64,000 nt of DNA, from positions 122,136-186,135 of the forward strand of contig NZ_FORU01000001.1 in the NCBI RefSeq assembly GCF_900114085.1, read 5' to 3'. Positions 34,713 to 42,182 of this stretch are shown here, piece after piece. Made by a program: the position numbers and the translations under genes. This DNA is from Myroides guanonis. GTDB lineage: Bacteria > Bacteroidota > Bacteroidia > Flavobacteriales > Flavobacteriaceae. Under the pieces are notes generated by a model. It had not been told where the DNA came from. It saw nothing but the letters and a program-made list of their open reading frames with translations, and did no database searches. Each line of letters starts with the position of its first letter. Position 1 is the stretch's first letter.

Positions 34713-35768
34713 ATGAGTCTGAGTAAAAAGATATTAATTACAGGCGGAGCTGGTTTTATAGGTTCTCATGTTGTAAGACAATTCGTTTTAAATTATCCTA
34801 ACTATCACATTTATAATTTAGATGCGCTTACGTATGCTGGTAATTTAGCGAATTTGAAGGATATCGAAAAAAGCACAAATTATACTTTTATAAAAGGAGA
34901 TATAACAGACGAACAATTCATTGTAAATCTGTTTCAAGAATATCGTTTTGATGCGGTTATTCATTTAGCAGCAGAATCACATGTAGATCGGTCTATAACA
35001 GACCCGTTGGCTTTTGTACGAACGAATGTATTGGGAACAGTAAATCTTCTACAGGCTTTTAAAGGTTTGTGGCAAGGAAGTTTTGACGGTAAACGCTTCT
35101 ATCATGTAAGCACAGATGAAGTATATGGTTCTTTGGGTGAAACAGGTTTCTTTTATGAGGATACTGCTTATGCACCAAATTCTCCATACTCTGCTTCTAA
35201 AGCGAGTTCAGATCATTTCGTTCGCGCTTATGGAGAAACATATGGTATGCCTTACGTTATTAGTAATTGCTCTAATAATTATGGTCCCAACCATTTTCCA
35301 GAGAAATTAATTCCGCTTTGTATTCACAATATTATCAATAATAAACCACTACCTATTTATGGTGATGGGAAGTTTACACGTGATTGGCTTTATGTTTTAG
35401 ATCACGCGAGGGCTATTGATGATGTTTTTCATAAGGGAGAAAATGCTGAGACCTATAATATTGGTGGATTTAATGAATGGAAAAACATTGATTTAGTCAA
35501 GGAGCTTTGCAAACAAATGGATGGAGTGTTAGGAAGAATAGATGGTACATCTGAAAAACTAATAACATTTGTAAAAGATAGACCAGGGCACGATTTGCGT
35601 TATGCTATCGATGCAACCAAGATAAACAAAGATTTGGGATGGAGTCCTTCTGTAACCTTTGAACAAGGTTTGGCTAAAACCATCGCTTGGTATATGGACA
35701 ATCAAGAGTGGTTAAATAATGTTACGAGTGGTGATTATCAAAAGTATTACGAAGAGCAATATAGGTAG
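34713..35768 (+). CDS. rfbB: dTDP-glucose 4,6-dehydratase
   Basis: This 351-residue SDR-fold enzyme has the NAD motif TGGAGFIGSHVV, catalytic region HVSTDEVYGSLG, and YSASKASSDHFVRAYGETYG with the active Tyr and Lys. FTRDWLYVLDHARAI is the nucleotide-sugar site. It converts dTDP-glucose to dTDP-4-keto-6-deoxyglucose. RfbA is two genes downstream, but RfbC and RfbD are absent from the window, so the end product need not be rhamnose. Confidence 0.96.
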   Translation: MSLSKKILITGGAGFIGSHVVRQFVLNYPNYHIYNLDALTYAGNLANLKDIEKSTNYTFIKGDITDEQFIVNLFQEYRFDAVIHLAAESHVDRSITDPLAFVRTNVLGTVNLLQAFKGLWQGSFDGKRFYHVSTDEVYGSLGETGFFYEDTAYAPNSPYSASKASSDHFVRAYGETYGMPYVISNCSNNYGPNHFPEKLIPLCIHNIINNKPLPIYGDGKFTRDWLYVLDHARAIDDVFHKGENAETYNIGGFNEWKNIDLVKELCKQMDGVLGRIDGTSEKLITFVKDRPGHDLRYAIDATKINKDLGWSPSVTFEQGLAKTIAWYMDNQEWLNNVTSGDYQKYYEEQYR

Positions 35769-35771
35769 GTT

Positions 35772-35863
35772 GTTATAAGGTGATGTAGTTAAGAAGTGAT
35801 GTAGTTAAGAAGTGATTGAGTTATAAGTAATCTTATAACCTTATCACATCATAACCTTATAAC
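35772..35863. repeat. Octamer spacer with inverted arms, family S3
   Basis: Units in 8-nt register: AAGGTGAT, GTAGTTAA, GAAGTGAT, GTAGTTAA, GAAGTGAT, then TTATAACC, TTATCACA, TCATAACC, TTATAACA. The left-end GTTATAAGGTGATG and the right-end CATAACCTTATAAC are near reverse complements. It lies just upstream of the third four-helix-bundle gene. Confidence 0.8.
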
Positions 35864-35883
35864 AGTTAAAAAAACAAATACTC

Positions 35884-36246
35884 ATGAAAATACAATCGCA
35901 TAGAGATTTAAATGTCTGGCAGGAAAGCATGGACTTAGTTGAGAAGGTTTATTTGATAGTAAAAAACTTTCCAAAAGAAGAACTGTATGGACTGACTAGT
36001 CAAATAAAGCGTTCAGCTATATCTGTTCCGTCAAACATTGCCGAAGGAGCAGGTAGGAAAAGTAATCTAGAATGGATGCGATTTTTGTATATTTCTTTAG
36101 GATCTTTAAGTGAATTAGAAACTCAATTAGAATTAGGAGTTCGGTTGAAATTTATGGATGATGAAGTCATTTTGTTTGAACAAATTAAATATATTAGGAA
36201 TATGCTTTCTAGATTAATAGAGAGCTTGAATAGAAAGAATGACTAG
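35884..36246 (+). CDS. Four-helix-bundle protein, S23/IVS family (copy 3 of 3)
   Basis: This 120-residue protein has HRDLNVWQESMDLVEKVY, NFPKEELYGLTSQIKRSAIS and PSNIAEGAGRKSNLEW. It is more divergent than copies 1 and 2 and closer to the mainstream family (PSNIAEG). It lies between rfbB and rfbA, flanked on both sides by S3 octamer spacers. It breaks an otherwise functional dTDP-sugar gene pair, which suggests insertion of the gene with its spacer. Confidence 0.93.
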   Translation: MKIQSHRDLNVWQESMDLVEKVYLIVKNFPKEELYGLTSQIKRSAISVPSNIAEGAGRKSNLEWMRFLYISLGSLSELETQLELGVRLKFMDDEVILFEQIKYIRNMLSRLIESLNRKND

Positions 36247-36359
36247 AAGGTGATGGAGATAGGAAGTGATGGAGATAGGAAGTGATGTAGTTAAGGAGTG
36301 ATGGAGTTTTATGTAACCTTATCACAACATCACTTTATCACAATATAACCTTGTAACAA
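36247..36359. repeat. Octamer spacer with inverted arms, family S3
   Basis: AAGGTGAT, GGAGATAG, GAAGTGAT, GGAGATAG, GAAGTGAT, GTAGTTAA, GGAGTGAT, then ATGTAACC, TTATCACA, ACATCACT, TTATCACA, ATATAACC, TTGTAACA, all in one 8-nt register. The two halves are mutually near-complementary. It is the longest S3 member. Confidence 0.8.
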
Positions 36360-36393
36360 CAAAAATCACCAAATCAACAAAAAAATTAAAAAA

Positions 36394-37266
36394 ATGAAAG
36401 GAATAATATTAGCAGGTGGTTCGGGTACTCGACTACATCCCTTAACGCTAGCTGTTTCAAAACAGTTATTGCCTATCTATGATAAGCCAATGATATATTA
36501 TCCCATGTCAGTTTTGATGTTGGCTGGAATTCGAGAGATATTGATTATTTCGACTCCACATGATTTACCTAACTTTAAAAAGTTGTTTGGAGATGGGAGT
36601 CAGTTGGGAATTTCTTTGAGTTATGCTGAGCAACCTAGTCCAGATGGATTGGCACAAGCTTTTATAATAGGAGAAGAGTTTATTGGTGAAGACGATGTTT
36701 GTTTGGTTTTAGGCGATAATATCTTTTATGGAGCAGGGTTAAAAAAGATGCTAAAAAATTCCATTGAAACAGTTGAAAAAGAAAGCAAGGCAGTTATTTT
36801 TGGATATTATGTGGAAGACCCAGAACGCTATGGAGTAGCGGAGTTTGACGAAAGTGGGAATGTTTTGAGTATCGTTGAAAAACCAAAAGAACCCAAGTCT
36901 AATTATGCGGTAATAGGATTGTATTTTTATCCCAATTCAGTAGTTCAATTAGCAAAAAAAGTAACCCCTTCAAATAGAGGAGAATTAGAAATAACATCTA
37001 TTAATCAATCCTATTTAGAGCAAAACGAGCTTAAGTTAGAAACGATGAGTCGAGGTTTTGCGTGGTTGGATAATGGTACGCACGAGTCTTTAACAGAGGC
37101 AACTGAATTTGTAAAGGCAGTTGAGAAGCGTACGAGTTTGAAAATAGCTTGTTTAGAAGAAATTGCTATAACAAACGAATGGGTTACCAAAGAAGAAGTG
37201 AAATTCAATGTTGAAGGGTTAAAAGGAGATTATTATGAATACATCAAAAAGCGATTTGCGATGTAG
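36394..37266 (+). CDS. rfbA: Glucose-1-phosphate thymidylyltransferase
   Basis: This 290-residue nucleotidyltransferase has the N-terminal [31 protein letters not shown] with the metal-binding Asp, [20 protein letters not shown] and [10 protein letters not shown]. It makes dTDP-glucose, the RfbB substrate. The ATG follows an A-rich leader. Confidence 0.97.
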   Translation: MKGIILAGGSGTRLHPLTLAVSKQLLPIYDKPMIYYPMSVLMLAGIREILIISTPHDLPNFKKLFGDGSQLGISLSYAEQPSPDGLAQAFIIGEEFIGEDDVCLVLGDNIFYGAGLKKMLKNSIETVEKESKAVIFGYYVEDPERYGVAEFDESGNVLSIVEKPKEPKSNYAVIGLYFYPNSVVQLAKKVTPSNRGELEITSINQSYLEQNELKLETMSRGFAWLDNGTHESLTEATEFVKAVEKRTSLKIACLEEIAITNEWVTKEEVKFNVEGLKGDYYEYIKKRFAM

Positions 37267-37324
37267 TTAATAAGTGATGGAGTAGGAGATTCTGTATAAC
37301 ATCATAACAGTATAACCTTGTAAC
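37267..37324. repeat. Degenerate S3 octamer spacer
   Basis: GTAGTTAA, TAAGTGAT, GGAGTAGG, then CATAACAG, TATAACC, TTGTAACA. It is a shorter, worn copy of the S3 design after rfbA. The remaining 210 bp up to nagB show no clear gene. Confidence 0.6.
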
Positions 37325-37534
37325 AAAATAAACAACCACAAAATGCGATTTTCTTAAAACAAAAACAGTTATTTTTTGTACTCTCGATGAAGAGTCATAT
37401 ATTTGGCGCTCATTAGAGAAATCTTTTGAAACAAAACAAACCCAAGTATTTATTAACGGAAAATAAAGCGTTCCACCTTTTTAAAAAGAATCAGATTTAG
37501 CCCCTGATGGAATGGTCTTTGGTATTAAGAATAC

Positions 37535-38329
37535 ATGACAAATTTTAAAACAGAAACTAGTATAGAAAACATATCAGTTTCGGTGTACGAAAATCAAATT
37601 AGTGCATCAATTTACGTAGCGCAACGCATTGCTGCAATTATTACGCATAAACAAAGCTTGGGACAGCATGCAGTTCTTGGACTAGCAACGGGAAATACTC
37701 CCATTCTTGTTTATAAAGAACTAGTGCGCCTACACCGAGAAGAGGGCTTATCTTTCCAAAATGTTATCACTTTTAATTTAGATGAATACTTTCCTATGCA
37801 GTCCACAGATGCTAATAGCTATGTGACGTTTATGCATACGCACTTATTCAATCATATCGATATTCCTTCAAAAAACATTCATATTCCTAATGGTATGCTT
37901 CCAATCGATGGTATTGCTGGATTTTGCGATACCTATGAACAACGCATTGCGTCTCTAGGAGGTTTGGACTTACAGCTTTTGGGAATCGGACTTACTGGAC
38001 ATATTGGCTTCAATGAACCTGGTTCTACTTTTGAATCAACGACTCGTTTGGTTACTTTAAACAGTCTTACTAGAGAAGTAGCTGTGGATGATTTCAACGG
38101 TTTGGAGAATGTACCCACACATGCTATTACTATGGGTGTGAGTACAATTGCACAGGCTAAAGAAATTTTACTATTGGCTTGGTCTCAAAAGAAAGCATCT
38201 ATCATTCAACAAGCACTTCAGAATCCTATTTCGGCAGAAGTTCCAGCTACTTATTTACAACAACTTTCCAATGTGGAATTTGTGTTGGACAAAGAAGCGG
38301 CATCTCTTTTACAGATGATTAGTTGTTAG
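37535..38329 (+). CDS. nagB: Glucosamine-6-phosphate deaminase
   Basis: This 264-residue protein has LGLATGNTPILVYKELV, ITFNLDEYFPM (catalytic-base region) and LGIGLTGHIGFNEPGSTFES. It converts glucosamine-6-phosphate to fructose-6-phosphate and ammonia. Where E. coli NagB has Asp in the DGHIAFNEP motif, this protein has Thr (TGHIGFNEP), with the His and Glu retained. Similar substitutions occur in Bacteroidetes homologues as far as I recall. Amino-sugar supply to the surrounding locus is a likely role. Confidence 0.93.
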   Translation: MTNFKTETSIENISVSVYENQISASIYVAQRIAAIITHKQSLGQHAVLGLATGNTPILVYKELVRLHREEGLSFQNVITFNLDEYFPMQSTDANSYVTFMHTHLFNHIDIPSKNIHIPNGMLPIDGIAGFCDTYEQRIASLGGLDLQLLGIGLTGHIGFNEPGSTFESTTRLVTLNSLTREVAVDDFNGLENVPTHAITMGVSTIAQAKEILLLAWSQKKASIIQQALQNPISAEVPATYLQQLSNVEFVLDKEAASLLQMISC

Positions 38330-38344
38330 TTTTTCGATGTTAGA

Positions 38345-38412
38345 TACTAGATGATAGACTTTCAAATACCTAGCAACCACTAACGACCAACGACCAACAA
38401 CCACCAACAACT
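38345..38412. repeat. Spacer repeat, family S4
   Basis: The left part is GTTAGATACTAGATGATAG and the right part repeats CACTAACGACCAACGACC-type units followed by CAACAACC. The right part is roughly the reverse complement of the left. A related spacer follows the next gene. Confidence 0.55.
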
Positions 38413-38420
38413 AAATAAAC

Positions 38421-39038
38421 ATGAAAAAATCGATAATTCTCATTGCTTTACTAACGGGATTATTTGTTTTAAATACGCAAGCACAAGACAATAAGAAATC
38501 TTTTCTAGATAGAACTAGATTTGAGTTTGGTGTGGGAGTTAATTTTCCATCAGAACCAAGAGAAGGAGTAGAGGTGAAGAATTATGCGGGTGTAGGTAGT
38601 CTTTATTGTGGAGCTATTTATGAGTTAAATGATTTGTGGGGAGTTAGAGGAACCTATGCTTATAATAAATTCGAGAACAAAGAAGATGTTAGTATGGGGT
38701 CGTTGCAACACAAATTTGTGGCTGAAGTAATGTTTGATGTTGTGGGAGCGATTGCCAAACAGAAAGAACAACGATTTGAATTGTATTTACACTCAGGAGC
38801 GGGATTGTCGATTGGAAGGAGTGAGTTGAAATCGGGAACAGACATGATGGGAGCCTTTCAAGTTGGGATATTACCAAATTATAAAATTAGTGATGCTGTT
38901 AGAGTTCATTTAGATTTGGTTTATGTGACGAATTTCAAACAAGATTATGGATATCACGGTGGATCTGCAAAATTCAACGGTAAATCCGCAACAGGAAGTT
39001 ATTTGATTGCTAATATTGGAATAGCAGTTCAACTGTAA
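38421..39038 (+). CDS. Outer-membrane beta-barrel protein
   Basis: This 205-residue protein has a clear signal peptide (SIILIALLTGLFVLNTQAQ). The mature part alternates hydrophobic and polar residues in strands with aromatic girdles (FEFGVGVNF, WGVRGTYAYNKF, LYLHSGAGLSIG, VRVHLDLVYVTNF) and ends GSYLIANIGIAVQL, typical of a small OmpA/OmpW-like barrel. The exact role is unknown. It sits alone between two S4 spacers, which suggests a cassette. Confidence 0.85.
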   Translation: MKKSIILIALLTGLFVLNTQAQDNKKSFLDRTRFEFGVGVNFPSEPREGVEVKNYAGVGSLYCGAIYELNDLWGVRGTYAYNKFENKEDVSMGSLQHKFVAEVMFDVVGAIAKQKEQRFELYLHSGAGLSIGRSELKSGTDMMGAFQVGILPNYKISDAVRVHLDLVYVTNFKQDYGYHGGSAKFNGKSATGSYLIANIGIAVQL

Positions 39039-39055
39039 ACTAGATTTTGAATTTT

Positions 39056-39130
39056 AGTTAACAGTGGCTAGTAGTTAGATGTTAGATAATCTAATTAGAA
39101 AAAACAGCAACCAATAACTAAAAACCAACA
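39056..39130. repeat. Spacer repeat, family S4
   Basis: Left part GTGGCTAGTAGTTAGATG, right part CAGCAACCAATAACTAAAAA followed by CCAACAACTAG. CTAGTAGTTAG on the left and the right-hand CCAACAACTAG are near reverse complements. It follows the barrel gene and leads into the next promoter. Confidence 0.55.
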
Positions 39131-39140
39131 ACTAGAAAAA

Positions 39141-39170
39141 TTGCATAATTAAAATAAACGAGTACTTTTG
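39141..39170 (+). promoter_or_regulatory. Bacteroidetes-type promoter
   Basis: TTG at 39141-39143, 19-nt spacer, TACTTTTG at 39163-39170. The CGAG-TACTTTTG-TTAT core is identical to promoters at 11526 and 40653. It drives the second cytidylyltransferase gene. Confidence 0.8.
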
Positions 39171-39254
39171 TTATTCGTTATTAACGAACCAGAGGTTAAT
39201 TAATTGGGGATGCTTTTTATCTCCTTGCGATTTGCTTCTTAGCTATTAAAAATT

Positions 39255-39698
39255 ATGAAAATAGGAATTACATTTAGTGCATTTGACTTATTGCACGCAG
39301 GACATATAAAAATGTTGGAAGAAGCAAAGCGAGAGTGTGACTATTTGATAGTTGGTTTACAAACCGATCCAACATTGGACAGGCCAGAGAAAAACAGACC
39401 TACTCAGACAGTAGTAGAACGTTATATACAGTTGAAGGGATGTAAATTTGTAGATGAAATTGTTCCTTATGCTACAGAACAAGATTTAGAAGACGTATTG
39501 CGCTCTTTTAAAATTGACGTTCGAATTTTAGGAGACGAATATAAAGACAAAAACTTTACGGGTAGAGCTTATTGCGAAAGCAAAGGGATTGAGTTGTATT
39601 ATAACCGTCGCGACCATAGATTTTCAAGCAGTGCACTAAGAAAAGAAGTTGCAAGTAAAGAAGCAGGCAAAGAGATATCAATTTCAAAAGCAAAATAG
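39255..39698 (+). CDS. Cytidylyltransferase-like nucleotidyltransferase (copy 2)
   Basis: This 147-residue protein is nearly identical to the one at 12677, with the same HxGH motif (LLHAGHIKMLEEAK) and FSSSALRKEV near the end. It differs from copy 1 by a handful of conservative changes and a different C-terminal tail. The frame of the next gene begins 7 nt after its stop. In this copy the gene is separated from UDP-glucose dehydrogenase by an extra SDR-like gene. Confidence 0.9.
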   Translation: MKIGITFSAFDLLHAGHIKMLEEAKRECDYLIVGLQTDPTLDRPEKNRPTQTVVERYIQLKGCKFVDEIVPYATEQDLEDVLRSFKIDVRILGDEYKDKNFTGRAYCESKGIELYYNRRDHRFSSSALRKEVASKEAGKEISISKAK

Positions 39699-39705
39699 AT
39701 TAATA

Positions 39706-40629
39706 GTGAAGCCAATTCGGTCATTTCAGCACATTCTTATTATTGGAGAAACACACTTTGTTGGAAAAACATTGGTGATTCAACTTTTAAATCAGTATTC
39801 TGATATAGAAATTTGGGTGACTGAATCGAGTGTTTTGAACGAAGTTGAAGATGATTTAAAGACTAGAATTCATTTGTTGAAAATTTCTAATAAGAAAGAT
39901 TTTATTGATGCTTGGAGAGTCTATTCTTGGGATACGGTTTTGCACTTAGTGTCTAAGTATAAAGACAATTCAATAGAGTATAAATCAGCGCTTCATGACC
40001 AAAAAAGTTTATTAGGTGGAGCAATGCTAGAAATAGTTCAATCAACTCGTTTAGAGCCATTGTATGTAGAAATAGAAACCGATTGGGTGTTTGAGGATGA
40101 AGTTAGTGGAATAACAGAAGATGCAGAGGAAGTTAATGTGTTATTTTTGGAGAACTATACTAATCGAATAGGAATTGAGACCACTAATATACTTTCTAAA
40201 GATATGCAACCGAGTCATTGGATTTTTAGTTTTATAAAATCTTTAGAAAATAAAACAAGTTTTGGAGTACCCTGTGATGCTATGGTATTACGAGATTGGA
40301 TAGCCCTAGAAGATTATTTAGAGGCTATTTGTGTGGTTTTAGCGAAAGGAGATGTAGGGAATCAGTATACTATAGTAGGATTTAATGAGTGGACGAATTA
40401 TGATTTAATGTTGTTGATAGGTGCTACTTACGATAGATTAGAAGTAAGAGAAAATGGGGCTTTTAAATTCAAACTTTGCAATGAAAAGATTGGATGTAGA
40501 AAAAGTTATGAGGAAACCAAAATAGGATTGAGCTTTTTGTCTTTAGATAAGACTTTTAAGTCTAAATCTGTATATGATATAGTTGGAGAATTGATAGGAG
40601 TTCCTTTGTCATTGGTAACAAAAGGATAA
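39706..40629 (+). CDS. RmlB-derived SDR-like protein, probable pseudoenzyme
   Basis: This protein of about 307 residues starts from the GTG at 39706; an upstream in-frame ATG lies inside the previous gene. It aligns by eye along its length with the dTDP-glucose dehydratase at 34713. ILIIGETHFVGKTLV corresponds to ILITGGAGFIGSHVV, DWIALEDYLEAICVVLAKGD to DWLYVLDHARAIDDVFHKGE, and TIVGFNEWTNYDLM to NIGGFNEWKNIDLV. The glycine-rich NAD motif is degraded, and the active Tyr-x3-Lys is missing (YTNRIG in its place). Dehydratase activity is therefore unlikely; a structural or regulatory role is possible. Confidence 0.75.
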   Translation: MKPIRSFQHILIIGETHFVGKTLVIQLLNQYSDIEIWVTESSVLNEVEDDLKTRIHLLKISNKKDFIDAWRVYSWDTVLHLVSKYKDNSIEYKSALHDQKSLLGGAMLEIVQSTRLEPLYVEIETDWVFEDEVSGITEDAEEVNVLFLENYTNRIGIETTNILSKDMQPSHWIFSFIKSLENKTSFGVPCDAMVLRDWIALEDYLEAICVVLAKGDVGNQYTIVGFNEWTNYDLMLLIGATYDRLEVRENGAFKFKLCNEKIGCRKSYEETKIGLSFLSLDKTFKSKSVYDIVGELIGVPLSLVTKG

Positions 40630-40652
40630 CATAAAATTCAGTTAGAAATAGA

Positions 40653-40682
40653 TTGTTAAATTAATTATAACGAGTACTTTTG
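40653..40682 (+). promoter_or_regulatory. Bacteroidetes-type promoter
   Basis: TTG at 40653-40655, 19-nt spacer, TACTTTTG at 40675-40682 in a CGAG-TACTTTTG-TTATTCG context, shared with the promoter at 39141. It lies 84 nt before the UDP-glucose dehydrogenase ATG. Confidence 0.8.
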
Positions 40683-40766
40683 TTATTCGATTTTTAAAAA
40701 CAATAAAAATGTATGTGCGATAAAAATGCACATTAATAAATAGAAAAGCTTAACCATTATTATATA

Positions 40767-42170
40767 ATGAAAAAAATAGAGAGAATCTGTTGCATTGGAG
40801 CTGGTTATGTAGGAGGACCTACTATGGCGGTTATTGCGCAGAAAAATCCACAAATACATGTAACAGTAGTCGATATTAACGAGGCGCGTATCGCGGCTTG
40901 GAATAATGCTGATTTATCCAAATTGCCTATCTACGAACCTGGTTTAGATGAAGTAGTAGCAGAAGCAAGAGGACGCAATTTGTTTTTTGACACCAATGTA
41001 GACAAAGCCATAGATGAAGCTGATATGATATTTATATCGGTTAATACCCCAACTAAGACTTATGGAAAGGGTAAGGGTATGGCAGCTGACTTAAAATATA
41101 TAGAGCTATGCGCAAGACAAATTGCACGTGTGGCAAAAACGGATAAAATAGTAGTTGAGAAATCAACACTACCAGTGCGTACAGCTCAAGCAATTAAACG
41201 CATTCTGGATCAAACAGGCAATGGAGTAAGTTATCAAATATTGTCGAACCCTGAGTTTTTAGCAGAAGGTACGGCTATACAAGATTTGATGAATCCAGAC
41301 CGAGTTTTGATTGGAGGAGAAGAAAGCGATGCAGGAAGAGAAGCTATAGAGGCGTTAGCATCAGTTTACGGCGCTTGGGTACCTCAAGAACGTATCTTAC
41401 GAACGAATGTATGGTCGTCTGAACTTTCTAAGCTTACAGCTAATGCATTCTTAGCACAGCGCGTATCATCTATCAATGCAATTTCGGAGCTTTGTGAAGC
41501 TTCTGGAGCAGATGTAAATGAAGTTGCTAGGGCTATTGGAACCGACAGTAGAATTGGCTCTAAATTTCTAAAAGCTTCTGTAGGGTTTGGAGGTTCTTGT
41601 TTTCAAAAAGACATTTTGAATTTAGTTTATATTGCTAAAACTTACGGTCTAGATGAAGTTGCTGACTATTGGGAGCAGGTAATTATCATGAATGACTTTC
41701 AAAAGCGTCGTTTTGCAGAACGTATCATAACCACTTTGTTTAACACGGTTAACGATAAGAAAATAGCATTTTTAGGTTGGGCATTTAAAAAAGACACTAA
41801 CGATACCAGAGAATCTGCGGCTATTTATGTAGCGAATGATTTAATGGAAGAAGAAGCCCAGATACATGTGTTTGATCCAAAGGTAACGGAACAACAAATG
41901 CTGACTGATTTAGATTATCTAAATACACGTAGCAGTGGAGCAAACCGAAAGCATTTAACCGTTCACCAAGACCCGTATACCACATTAGAAAATGCACATG
42001 GTATTGCTGTTCTAACAGAATGGGATGAGTTCAAAACCTATGACTGGCAGAGAATTTATGACAAAATGCAAAAGCCAGCTTTTGTTTTTGATGGACGTAA
42101 TATTTTAGATAGAAAGCAATTAGAAGAAATTGGATTTGAAGTGTATTCAATTGGTAAAGGAAGTTTATAA
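40767..42170 (+). CDS. UDP-glucose 6-dehydrogenase (copy 2)
   Basis: This 467-residue protein is almost identical to the enzyme at 13254, with the NAD motif [18 protein letters not shown] and catalytic cysteine segment [17 protein letters not shown]. The nucleotide sequence is also strongly conserved, with mostly third-position changes. It provides UDP-GlcA. It is followed at 12 nt by a TviB-like dehydrogenase, so the two are probably co-transcribed. Confidence 0.95.
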   Translation: MKKIERICCIGAGYVGGPTMAVIAQKNPQIHVTVVDINEARIAAWNNADLSKLPIYEPGLDEVVAEARGRNLFFDTNVDKAIDEADMIFISVNTPTKTYGKGKGMAADLKYIELCARQIARVAKTDKIVVEKSTLPVRTAQAIKRILDQTGNGVSYQILSNPEFLAEGTAIQDLMNPDRVLIGGEESDAGREAIEALASVYGAWVPQERILRTNVWSSELSKLTANAFLAQRVSSINAISELCEASGADVNEVARAIGTDSRIGSKFLKASVGFGGSCFQKDILNLVYIAKTYGLDEVADYWEQVIIMNDFQKRRFAERIITTLFNTVNDKKIAFLGWAFKKDTNDTRESAAIYVANDLMEEEAQIHVFDPKVTEQQMLTDLDYLNTRSSGANRKHLTVHQDPYTTLENAHGIAVLTEWDEFKTYDWQRIYDKMQKPAFVFDGRNILDRKQLEEIGFEVYSIGKGSL

Positions 42171-42182
42171 TTAATAAAGTAG

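Noticed and set aside
12168..36246. Diversity-generating retroelement, because S23-type proteins share the Avd fold
   Set aside because: No reverse transcriptase, template repeat or variable-repeat target is visible anywhere in the window.
37345..37530. Possible gene remnant before nagB
   Set aside because: A short frame with TLDEESYIWRSLEKSFE has no start codon, and I could not link it to a family.
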